Assembly (NCBI GenBank): GCA_035610365.1
Contig: CM069433.1
Location: 168,594,882-168,658,881, forward strand
Direction of reading: 5' to 3'
DNA from: Aquatica leii
Taxonomy: Eukaryota > Arthropoda > Insecta > Coleoptera > Lampyridae
DNA length: 64,000 bases
Shown here piece by piece: positions 1 to 10,679 of the stretch (position 1 is its first letter; every line of letters starts with the position of its first letter). A program made the translations under genes and the position numbers. Under the pieces are notes generated by a model, which was given only the letters and a program-made list of their open reading frames with translations, made no database searches and was not told where the DNA came from.

Positions 1-62
1 TCCAAAAATTTATTTATTGCACCAATTGTGTGTTTAATATTAAAAATTAAAATATAAATTTC

Positions 63-1035
63 GATTATAAGCGACTTTCGGTTTATACAGGCGTCTTGGT
101 CTTAGTATTTCCTTGAGAGCCAAAACAAGCAGTAGAACTTGGCCTTTGTCGTAATGTCGTAATTCGTGAACCCAAACAAACTGACGTTTGGTAAGACATT
201 GCAGCTTGTATCTTTGAAGTGGTGAATGTGACTGAAGGAAAAAGTGTAAGTGACGGTATTTATACCATTAGCGATCAAGTAATTGACGGTGGTGGTATTT
301 ACACATTTGCATTGCAAATGTTTATACTTTGTGATTTTAACCCGCGATTTATTTAAAACTTATTTAAGTTACGCGGGTATAAAATCAGCTTCCAGTGTTT
401 CCATTTCTATAGCCATTTACATACTATTATTCATGCAGACTAAATTTATACTATGAGATAACTCTGCCATCGTATTTCACTCATCGTAATTAAGGAACTT
501 TCACTCTTCGTTACCGCTTGACTTACTTTGTTATTACTCGGAGAGTAATGTGTCCTTTTTAAAAAGGTTTATTTTCGTCTTAGAGGGTGTAGCACTGGTA
601 ACCAAGATTCGCTTAAGTTTTAAACCGTCTTCCCGGTTCATACTATATAGATATTTTTCTATTTCCACAGCTCCACGGATTAGTCTGGCAAAGTAGAAAG
701 GAGTTCTATCCAACACTTTAGTTTGGTCAAAATTTACTGTAAATCCTTGATTCTACACGTGTTCTGACGCTGCTGATTTTGTAATTCTGCGGTGTTTGCA
801 GTCAACCATATATTCTTTTACTCTAACTTCAATAGAGCGTCTCGTCTGTGTTATATAATTTGATCCACAGGAACAACAAAAATGTCCCGGTTTTTTAAAG
901 CAGATCTAAACCAATTGTTCAGGGTATTCTTAGTCGTGAAGAGTTTTGTTATTATGTTTCTTTAACACCCTGCTTATTTTGTCTGTCGAACCCATACAGT
1001 ATAGTAAATAAGTGGTGCTAGTAGGAAGTGATAGT
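63..1035 (-). mobile_element. Penelope-like element fragment, copy A
   Basis: Decayed 3' part of a Penelope-like retroelement on the minus strand. Reading from 1035 downwards, the frame gives the end of the reverse-transcriptase region (YCMGSTDKIS) and a degraded GIY-YIG endonuclease region (CCSCGSNYITQTRRS). It continues into the stretch matching 534-716 (FARLIRGAVEIEKYLYSMNR) and then the 3' tail. Several stops and one internal insertion (285-485) break the frame. The 3' terminus (gattataagcgactttcgg at about 63) matches those of copy B (2345) and the copy at 55319. Inactive. The family assignment rests on the conserved GIY-YIG context and agreement among four copies in the window. Confidence 0.75.
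285..485 (+). repeat. Hairpin-bearing dispersed repeat, copy 1
   Basis: This 201 bp segment interrupts PLE copy A and is absent from the corresponding place in the PLE copy at 55319-55951. It is flanked by gtaatt on both sides (279-284 and 486-491), which looks like a 6 bp target duplication. It shares the block ggtataaaatcagc ... tatactatgaga ... ctctgccatc with segments at about 4925-5133, 5262-5457 and 50621-50705. No coding capacity was seen. Confidence 0.6.
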
Positions 1036-2345
1036 TCCGCTAAAGACAAACAAGGATCTTTAAAACATGCCGAGATTTACAAAACTCCTTGTTGCTGTGG
1101 ATCAAATTATATAGAACAGACAGGACGCTCTATTAAAGTTAGAGTAAAAAACACCCAAAGTAGCAAGTGTACGTAACAATTACGTTTATTGTTGGTGTAA
1201 ATTTGTAACTTACGTAATAACTCCAAAAGAACACTCTAACTTTCACGTACAATTTATTCCCAAATTACCACGTAACATTTTTTACGTGTCTGGTACGTAA
1301 TAATTACGTAGTTTAAAAATAAAGGTTAGTAAATAAAATTACAGTTAACAGTGTGTGATTAACATAGAAAGTACATTCGGTAGTTAAAATTAACTTATGC
1401 GTTACTTAAAAACATTATAAAAATATAAGTGATAGATAGGTGTTTTTTTACCAATTTAACACGTAACTTTTTAAATACTCAGTAACTGCACCAGTAAATT
1501 AACAAATGAGTTTAATAAAGTGACAAATAATATATAAAAGTTAAAGGCTGTAACAGTGTAACCTCTACGATACACACTTACATGTAGACACTTATTTTTA
1601 AAAGTTATAATCCACACTCGCCACAGTTATCGGCGATGATTTACTGCTCGTCGGCGATGATATTATTATTTGTTTGAGCCTATTAGAGCGTCGTTGGCAA
1701 AATGTCCAGACTTTGTATATCAAACCAGTTTGTGAATATTTACAGTGCACATATGTACATAATAGGTAAATGTATTACGTGAAATGCACGTAAATTTGGA
1801 CGTACATGATATGTGATATTTTTAAAATGACTGTGACATTTGCACGTGTTTGGTACTTAATATTACGTACTGTATCACGTAAAATGTACGTTGTTAAAAC
1901 GTACGTTGCTCCATGGAGCATGACTGATTACAAACACCGTAAAGTTACAAAATCAGCAGTGTCAGAACACATGTAAAACCAAGGACACACGCTAAACTTT
2001 TGACCAAACTAAAGTGTTGGTTAGAACTCCTATCTACTTTCTCAAACTAATCCGTGAAGATGTGGAAATAGAAAAACATCCATATAATGTGAACCGGCAA
2101 GATGGTTAAAACTCTTACTTACTTGCTTACACTTTTTTTCTGCAGTGCTATTTACCACTCCAAAGTTGCAAACTGCAATGTCTTGTAAAGCTTCAGTTTG
2201 TTTGGGTTCACGAACGACAATACGGCAAAAGCCAAGTTCTACTACTTGTTTTAGTCTCAAGGAGAGACTACGATCAAGTCTAAAAAGTCTGGGTGTTCAA
2301 CTACAACGCGGTCTAAGCCGAAAGTCGCTTATATTCGTAATCAAA
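1036..2345 (+). mobile_element. Penelope-like element fragment, copy B (inverted to copy A)
   Basis: Plus-strand fragment of the same PLE family as copy A, joined to it head to head at about 1035/1036. It begins with AKDKQGSLKHAEIYKTPC, followed by CGSNYIEQTGRSIKVRVK (the GIY-YIG region). It is interrupted at about 1153-1916 by a MITE-like insertion and resumes at about 1918 with HDYKHRKVTKSAVSEHM and a frameshifted tail. It ends in a 3' untranslated part whose terminus (ccgaaagtcgctta, about 2320-2345) is the mirror image of copy A's end. Many stops; inactive. Confidence 0.72.
1153..1916. mobile_element. MITE-like insertion with tacgta-rich inverted ends
   Basis: About 760 bp that interrupt PLE copy B between its RVK and HDYKH segments. 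The ends are imperfectly inverted (agcaagtgtacgtaac on the left; agcaacgtacgtttta as the reverse complement of the right). The interior is studded with tacgta/acgta motifs. No ORF of note. The terminal-repeat match is weak, so the transposon superfamily cannot be named. Confidence 0.45.
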
Positions 2346-2360
2346 AAACCCGCGAAAGCT

Positions 2361-4920
2361 TAAAATTCTATAAAATATAAATTATTCTTTTTGATTAATT
2401 TTTCTTTCAGTCTGGTCAAAAAGTGTCCTACTGTATTCTGTACAAGTTTTTGATTTGGTAATATTAATAAATAGATGTTCAATAATAGCGTTTTATTGTG
2501 TTATATAATCGTAACGAATACCACTCGAACTAACGTTTAAACCATAAAAAGTGAAAAAATTTAAAAAGAGAAAGCAAAAATAAAATGTAATTGCCATCGA
2601 TCGTAGTTATACTTAATAAATAGATCGAAGTTAATCTTAAAAAAACTTAAAATAATGAAAATAGAGAAAAAAATTTAAAAAAAGGGATTGAAAAAAATCA
2701 AAACCAGAATGAAAAAAATAAAGAAAATAAATAATAAAACTAATTTTATTCACCAGAAAATTGAAGTGAAATAAAGGAATTCAAAAAACAACTGAAGAAA
2801 ACTAAGAAGTCATATGAGCTGTTTCTTTTCAATCTTTATCAAAGTGTATTTTGAGCAGTTTTAAAATGAAAAGTGTAGAAAAGTAAAAAACAGAAAAAAT
2901 AAAACTTTCTTTTATCAATTTGAAGACTTTGATAAAAAAGTACAATTTTGATAAAACGTAGTACAAAAAAGAACGTAATTTTTTGTACTTCTTATTATCA
3001 GTATTATACTTAAATATTAAATAAAAGTAAACATTCAAATTAAAAAAAAAATTAAGAAATTAAAGAAAAAATATAAAATATATAAATGTAAAGTCGTTAA
3101 AATTAAAAGTAAAAATTGAAAACATTGAGAAAAGAGATGCAAAGAAAACGTAAACGTTTTCAACTACTATTTAAAAAAAAGAAATAAGATCACTTATGTT
3201 AAGAATTAAACATTTTTATAATAAAGTTCCAAGAGGGCATTTGTAAACCCTAGTGAGGCAAAGGTTTCAAAAGTCCTCGAGGAAAAAAAAACGCCGAATT
3301 TAAATAGGAACGAGTTAAATACATTTTATTGCAGAGACTATAAGGCTGTTACAGCCTCAAAATCTCTCAAAAATGGTTTGACGTTTATGTTGACAAGGGC
3401 GCAAAAACTGTCGATTTACAATAACAAAAAATTTAAATTTGTGGCAGTTAGAAACAATAAACAAATTTTACGTATTAAAGTTTAAACCAAATAATCGTTC
3501 AAATTTAAGGTGATAGTGTTAAAGAAAATAAAATGAAGAAAGATTACACTTTTTTTAGTAATAATTTATTCAAAATTAGAATAAAAACTAAAGGTAAAGT
3601 TATGTAAAAACAAATAATTTTTGTTTTTAATTTAAAGATTTTGGTAAATAAGTGCAAAAGAATTACTTATTGAATATAATTCAACGTTGAAAATTTCACA
3701 ACAAAAGTGAAGGCTTTGATGAACGAAAATAGAGAAAAGTATAATTCTTTGTACAAAAATTGAAAGTATGTTTCAGAAACTTTTAAAAGTAAAGAAAAAT
3801 ATTAAAAAAAAAGAATTTAGTAGTTTTAAAAACCTTGTACAAAATGAAAAGTTTTCCGGATTTGAATCGTGTTTCTGTTGTAACCAAAGTTGCTTTTCTA
3901 AATCTTTTCAAATTTTAACGACTAATTTGACGTCAACTTGGTTTTCAGTTCTTTGGACTTTAATTTAGTTTGAATTTAAGTGTTAATTTTTATTCATTGC
4001 GTTCTTTTCTTTCATTTCTTAAATCAAAATTTTCCATTTTCTAAAACAAAAGGATCTTTATATTTTCTTCTTTTTTAAAATTTAAATATTATATTTTAAC
4101 TAATAGGTTCACTTTCTTTTCATTTACAAAAATTCTTCAAATTGATAAAACAAAACTATTTTTTTAAATCTACTTATTATTTTAAGATTTCCTAAAATAA
4201 ACGTTGATCAACTTATTACGAAAAATTGTAATTGGTTTCTCAGTAAATAAATCAATCTGTTTTTTTAATTTTTAAAATGCTTCTCTCTTTGAATTTTTGT
4301 TTGAAGTTTTTTTTTCTAGTAAATTTTAGTTAATTTATTTTTAAAAAATTGTTGATATTTCTTTAATTTTTTAGTTATGACAACTCAGTGCTCTTTTTTA
4401 TTTTCTTTATCTTTTTTTATTTTGTATTTTATTTTTTTCTAAAATAAACTTCAAAATATTTATTAAGAAAAATTATAATCGATAGCTTTTCCGTTTATTT
4501 CACATTTTGCTCTCTTTTCTGATAATATTAGTCTAGTTCACAAGTTCAAAATGGTTTTTAATTTATGAAATAGTTCCTAAAAATATGAGTGATAACTCAT
4601 TAGATTTGAAATAACGCCTAGAAAAAAGTATTGAAATGTTTTATTAGCACATTAAAAATTGCAAAAGTTACAAACAAATTAAGATGGAAAAAAAAGCATT
4701 TAGTTTGTTCGCTACTAACTCAAAAACTATAAACGATAGCAAAAATCGGAAAAGAGATTCTGAAAGGGGAGAAAATAAAAACGTACTCTATCTCTATTAT
4801 TTATAATCTTAATTTAACGTTGAAAATGTTTAATGTGACACGTTCGGTCATACCGAAAGTAGTCTAAAACTTATTTATTTTAAATGTATCAGTCTATATA
4901 TTTTTGCAATTTTGTATTCT
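2361..4920. other. AT-rich stretch, nothing recognised
   Basis: Very AT-rich DNA with only short fortuitous ORFs (2829-3038 minus, 3768-3968 plus), rich in Lys/Phe/Asn from A and T runs. No domain, terminal repeat or splice-flanked exon was recognised. A missing 3' exon of the FRMPD4-like gene could in principle lie here, but I could not find one. Confidence 0.6.
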
Positions 4921-4924
4921 ACAT

Positions 4925-5133
4925 ACAAAATCAGTAAGTAAATGGCTATAGAGATGGAAACGTTGAAAACCGATTTTATACGCGCTTAATTCAAATAAGT
5001 TTTAAATAAACCAAAGGCTGAAATCACAACACATAAACATTGTAAGGTAACAATGTCAACGCCATATCTATAACCATTTACTTACTATTATTCATGCATA
5101 GTAAATTTATACTATGAGATGGCTCTGCCATCC
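4925..5133 (-). repeat. Hairpin-bearing dispersed repeat, inverted composite copy
   Basis: 4925-5062 is a minus-orientation copy of the repeat seen at 285-485, ending in the near-palindrome cattgtaaggtaacaatg. It is followed directly by a partial plus-orientation copy (about 5075-5133) that ends in the perfect stem gatggc-tct-gccatc. Together they form an inverted composite. Non-coding. Confidence 0.6.
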
Positions 5134-5261
5134 TATTTCATTCATCTCGATCACTTTATTTGTTAATATAAAGCTATAGGACTGCCAATACATCTATAGA
5201 AGTACAGTATAGTGTTCTCCGACTGCTAAAGAGCCCCAAAAAGGCAAAAAGGCCGTCCAGT

Positions 5262-5457
5262 AGTTCATTCTAGTGGCATTTTCACATTTGTATTGACATT
5301 GTTACCTTACAATGTTTATACGTTGTGGTTTAACCAGCGGTTTATTCAAAACTTATTTGAATTATGCGGGTATAAAATCAGCTTTCAACGTTTTCAGCTC
5401 TATAGCCATTTACTTACTATTCATGCGTAGTAAATTTATACTATGAGACGGCTCATC
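5262..5457 (+). repeat. Hairpin-bearing dispersed repeat, longest copy
   Basis: Plus-orientation copy running from cattctagtggcattttcac through the palindromic cattgttaccttacaatg and gcgggtataaaatcagc to ctatgagacggctcatc. It aligns end to end with 285-485. Non-coding. Confidence 0.6.
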
Positions 5458-5459
5458 AT

Positions 5460-6585
5460 AAAAAATCCAGTAAAATTTCATTAAACTGTTTTATCTAAAC
5501 CTATTTTTGAGAAAAAAATTAATATTTGTATTTTTAGGGTTTGTCAAGATATTAATATATCAAATAAATTAACGAACCTGTAAAAGTGACAATGCACATA
5601 CTCGTTCGGAAGGGATTGTGTAGAAATCTTTTACTATTTGCATTAAAATGATTTTCTTTTTTGTAAGAAAACAAACAAGTTTAACTTGCAACATCTAACA
5701 ATTATGAAAACTTCATTTTTTTATAGAGCAATAATATCATTTTATGCTATTCTACAAAAAAAAGTTTATATAAAATTTTATGTAAATTGAACGGTTTAAA
5801 AGTTATTGTCTATAGATATATTGTTGTTTACAATCAAAGGTAATTATAACTACAGTAGAATAATTAGTAGGCTTTGATGATATGCCATAAAACAAAACAA
5901 ATGAATTTTATGTATGTCTGTTTAAATATAAATTACATTTTTTGTAAACAATAAAATGGCAAAGTTTACAAAGAGAAAGACTCAATACAAGAAATGTCGT
6001 AATGTAAGACAGCCTTTAAACAAATAGACGATTTAACAAAATTTACTACGAACGAACACCTATGACAAAAAAAAACGTTTTCTAAAAAATTTAAAATGTA
6101 TGAAACAAGAGTTAAAAAAAAGGTAAAGTTTTTTGAGATTTATAGCTAAATTGAGTTTAGATTTAAGTTTTTGCATTGTTTATTATATTACGGTTTGTCA
6201 CGAATTAAAGAATCAATTCGTGTAGTGTTGTTTATTTTAATTCAATGTAATTGTCAAAGCCTACTTAGTATTATTGTAATTGTAATTGATAATACAACTC
6301 ATTGTAACTAATAACCCATTTATGAACAGTAACTTTTAAATCGTTTAATTTATATAAAACTCTATAGAAACTTTTTTTGTAGAAAATTATCTGTAGAATA
6401 ACATAAGATAATATTTCCGAGATTTTTTTTGTGTTTAATGGATGATATACAAATCAGTCTTCGTCGATTTAGTTTTTTTTTTTCATTTTTTTACTTTTAA
6501 AAATCATAAATAAAATAAAAAACTTTTAAAAACATTTAAAACGTGATTTTGTCAAATATATATAATATATGTATATACTGGCTTA
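5460..6585. other. AT-rich stretch, nothing recognised
   Basis: Low-complexity AT-rich DNA with no ORF above 60 codons, no terminal repeat and no splice-flanked coding segment that I could recognise. Confidence 0.6.
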
Positions 6586-6586
6586 T

Positions 6587-7735
6587 TCATGCTATCCGGC
6601 TCGGAATATTGTGGCCAAAATACGTGACTTTTAAAACATTCCTTTTTTGGGAGATATAAAAGTCTATTATGGTTACTTTTTAAAATTATTTTCATATTAT
6701 ACAAGGTGTTGTAAAAGTATCAAAGTTGTGTTTCTTTAATAAACCCCCCCTGTATATTATGACATTTTCGGATTTTTTCAATCAAAATAAGTTTGCATTT
6801 TAATAACGTTTATAGTGGCTATACCTTGATTGATTTAAATATAATGCTTTATTTTTTAATTTATCTTTTTTACACAATACGCTCAATAATCGTTTTTTGT
6901 ACCCTTTGATGTTTTTTAAATAACAGTTCTGATGAATCTAGTTGCCTGCTGTATTTATAAATATCAGATAGTTAACAAGTATAAGAATAGTAATAAATAA
7001 TAATTTAAAAAATGTTTAGAACTTGGAATGTAATTTATAATCCAAAAAACAAAAGAAAAATATTTATCAAAGTGTCCACTGCCTATTTCCAGACACTTAC
7101 ATATCCTTTTTTAAAAATGATTTTTAACTCTGGGCAACATTTGCGGGATTACAGTTTCAGAAGTGTCTCTTATGCGTCTTTTCATATCGTGTGGTGTTGC
7201 CGGTGGCGAATTGGGGTAATTAATTTCGAGGTTTTGGAAGGAGGGGCCAATTGTTAAAATTCATTCCTTCCAATCCACTTGTTTTATGTATTATTTATCG
7301 TTGGTTTGTTATTACTATTATTGTTATAGTCTGTTGGATTCTAAATTACTATTCTGGTAATTTTTAATTATCTGATATTTCTGAATACAATAGGCAACTA
7401 AATTCATCAGAACTTTTGTTGAAAAAAAAACATCAAATGGTGCAAAAAACGTTTATTTGGCGTATTGTATACACTTCACTGTACTTGTTAAGTATCTCAA
7501 ACATAAGCATTAGATTATAAAAATTCAAATTATTGAAAAAACTTTAAGGTCTCATAAACGTCATTTAAACACCCTTATTTTAAATCGGAGAACCCAAAAA
7601 AAGCTTTTGCAACATCCTGTAGATGAAAATTTTAAAAAGTAACCATAATAGATCCCCCTATATATCAAAAGTTAAACTTTTTTAAGGTCACGTATTTTAG
7701 CCACAATATTCCGAGTTGTATAGCCAATTATTTAA
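6587..7735. mobile_element. Long-inverted-repeat (foldback-type) element
   Basis: Two arms of about 370-390 bp (6587-6975 and 7368-7735) are inverted, gapped copies of each other. The left arm starts ctcggaatattgtgg...aaaatacgtgac and the right arm ends gtcacgtattttagcc...acaatattccgag. Inner landmarks also pair: ttctgatgaatctagttgcc against ggcaactaaattcatcagaa. Between them lies about 390 bp including an 81-codon plus-strand ORF (7012-7257) of no recognisable family. A target duplication could not be defined. Most likely a non-autonomous foldback DNA transposon. Confidence 0.65.
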
Positions 7736-7739
7736 AATT

Positions 7740-8309
7740 TTTTTGCCCTGTTTACATAGTTATATGTTGCAAACAGGTAGATAGTGTCCCGTTTTTCTTT
7801 TTTTCAGTGTATTTGAATATCATAATTTACAAAAACATAAAATATTCAAAAATTTCAATTAAATATGTACACCTTTATTTTTTTGTGATGATCTAATGAT
7901 GTAACCTGGTTTTATTATTCTATTGATAGAATTTCAGTTATTGGTGTTTGTTTTTGTTTTTTAATTATTTTAAACTAAAAAATAATCGTTCACCAAAAGC
8001 ATTAGTGTCACATTTTTTTGAAAAATAAACTTGTAGCATAAATTATTATCTACTCAATCCGGGCTGAAACTGAAAAGATTAATTTTAAGTGAGAGAAAAA
8101 CTTGGGAGCATAAAAAAAGATCTGACTACTTGCTTAGAACATACTACCAGTTATCTACACTGGCGAAAAAATCTCCGTATAGTTATTATAGTTTCGTTAG
8201 ACTATATACCGTCATAAATTTACTATAAGCAATATAGTAAAAAAAAATAAGTTTTTTTAATACAAAAGAAACAAAAAAAAAAGAATTAAAAAAATTTTGA
8301 AAATCTTAC
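7740..8309. other. Intron start of the FRMPD4-like gene, nothing else recognised
   Basis: Immediately downstream (on the minus strand) of the splice donor at 8309. AT-rich, without recognisable coding segments. Confidence 0.5.
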
Positions 8310-10679
8310 CTGAAATTTTTCTTCGCACATTAAACTCCCACCGCCATGAATTTGAGCTGCGTTACACTGAGTAGCTACTTGATCAAGCCTAAGAAGCAAA
8401 CTGCTCATAGCAGCATCGGTTTTTGCGAGTAAGTTTTCTCTCGTAGATATGCAGCCGTTTTTACCACAAGCGCTACCATTTCTTTGCAAAAATCCATCTT
8501 GGGCACTATTCCAAGTATTTTTTGAAAACTCTTTATCACTACTTGCCGATTCGGAAAAACTGCGAATATGCGTGGCGTAATTTGGTGTACGCGAAGCAGG
8601 GGCGGAATCATGCGATAAACTACGATTTGTATGCACTTTTGGTGGTTCTGTACAATCGATAGCTACAGTAGACAGTTGCGCTCCTCTTCCTAAGTGCGGA
8701 GACGTCGGCGTACTAATAGCGGTAGAAACGGAACTTAATTTATGCTCATCAGAAATACCAAATCCCGATTCTATAGCGTTGTAAATGTTTCTATTTCTTT
8801 GTAAATGAGGTGATCCAATACAAGCAGTGCGCGATTCAGAATAAGTCTTTGGTTGGGACAAACTGTTTTTACGACGTAATATTTCTAACGGAGGCACAGG
8901 AGGTAGTGGCGGTTTTTTTGGTGGTAAATACAGATGCGAAGCCGCTTGCTGAGGTTCACCACGAGGCGGTAAAAGTGGAGGTGCTTCTTGTAAGTTCTGT
9001 TGAGGTACATTGTTGGTTAACGAATATGAACGTTGACGTTCTTGTGTAATGTTTTTAGGTGGTCGTTCGGGTGGCTTTTGATCAGACGATCTTCTCGGAG
9101 GGGGGCAGATAGTAGAATTAGTTTCGGACACTTTATCACTTTTATCAACTTTACCTTTTGCGCAACACGAAAACGCACCTTTCCTTTCAATTGTCGCATA
9201 TTCAATTATGTTAGATTTAACACTGCCGTTACTATTGCGCCTTACTAAATTGCCATTCATATACTGATTTTCACTATTAGTTGTTTCTATTTCTTTTGCA
9301 TTCTGCATTATTAAATTTTCAAAACTACGTCTTAGTTCCGGAGGTGGTGGAATAATGAAAGACATAATTTCTTCAGGTGTAAGTTCAACTGCCGGTGTCA
9401 CTTTTTGAATAGGCGGCGGAACAGCAACCCTAGCTATAAATTCTTCTAAATCAATATTATCACTTAATATATTTTTTTCGACAAAGGCTTTATTTAAATT
9501 TTCAACCGAGTCTGCAAATGTCATAGGCGGATTATTTATTGGCGTTGGTAAGGCACAATCCAATTCATCTGGAGTTACAGGAGGTGGCAGTAAAGTTAAA
9601 TCTATAATATCGGGATCAAAATCGTATAGATTTGTTAAACTATCTAAATCGGAATTGTTGCAGTTTTCTTTTAACCGTTCTAAATACGCTTTCAAATCTT
9701 CTTCTTTAGGTCCAGGATTATCGGGACTACGTAAACCAAAACTCACACGCATGTTTTTACCATAATCGTTCATCTTTGTAAATCTACGGTTTGGCGAACT
9801 ATGTGGCGTAGATATCGAATCGTTGTCACTTTCGGAATGATTCATTTCGGTGCGAAGAATTTCAATCGCTGTATTTGTGAAAGAATGTTTAGTGTCTTCG
9901 GCGTGTTTTCGCCCCTGTGTGAGTAGTAACAAAGAATCGCTATGCTTAAGCGTTCCAGGAGTATCATCAGTAAACTGACTTTCAGAATCACTCTCGATAT
10001 CTACACTGGTTTCTTGCCATTCGCTGGTATTGTTTTTAATAAATTCTTCTTGTTCATTTAAATATTTCTCCGAGTTTTCCACTAGTTGTTGCATTTCACG
10101 TACTCTTCTCAAAACATCTTCATTTTTAGATTGGCGATTCTCCAGAATTTCCATCGAAACAACATTTTGTAGATCGTACGAATTAGACTTACTATCACAA
10201 AAACGGAAGTGATTTCTTATTTGGTTATTTCTGTTATTCGTCATCGAGCTATTCATGTTGCTATCTAAACTAAATCCGGACATAAATGGAGGCTTGCTTT
10301 GTCTTCCAACAGTATTATACAACCCATTAGTTTTGTGATTGATACTTTGGTAACATGGGTGCACGGCAAAGCAAATGGTACGTACGTGACTTTGACTAAT
10401 GTAACTCCATTTATCTGGTACCACTCTGTGCTGAGATAAATAAGGAGGCGCTAAATCTTCTAAAGGTGGAGCCTCTTCCTGTTCTACTGGCAAGTTTTGA
10501 CCAGTAATCAACTTAAAATAACCCTTAAGAACTAAAACAAGCTCACAGGCATCTCTTTCTTCCAACGTAATTGTTATTATTCGTTCGTTTTGTAATTTAA
10601 TTAATACTGCTCGGCTTAGCTCGTCGTCGTTTCTAACTTCCACTCGTCTTATATCTTCTAAATTAGCAATTGGTAAAGG
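8310..10679 (-). CDS. FRMPD4: FRMPD4-like exon: FERM F3 end and long C-terminal region
   Basis: A 2,370 nt, 790-codon exon, with acceptor TTTCCAATAG before 10679 and donor TTTCAG|GTAAGA at 8310/8309. It starts PLPIANLEDIRRVEVRNDDE, the rest of the F3 lobe, up to LVLKGYFKLITGQNLPV. The remaining roughly 700 residues are polar and Ser/Asn-rich. They include short conserved-looking islands (DPDIIDLTLLPPPVTPDELD, VELTPEEIMSFIIPPPPEL) and an SH3-ligand-like proline run (PPKKPPLPPVPPLEIL). The end, LLLRLDQVATQCNAAQIHGG then MCEEKFQ, looks like the start of a helical C-terminal domain that must continue in another exon. Confidence 0.93.

Noticed and set aside
2829..3968. Two AT-rich ORFs of 66-69 codons
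   Set aside because: Composition-driven, no family resemblance, no splice or promoter context.
8810..10212. Plus-strand and alternative-frame ORFs over the large exon
   Set aside because: Shadows of the FRMPD4-like coding exon, which has splice sites and family similarity.
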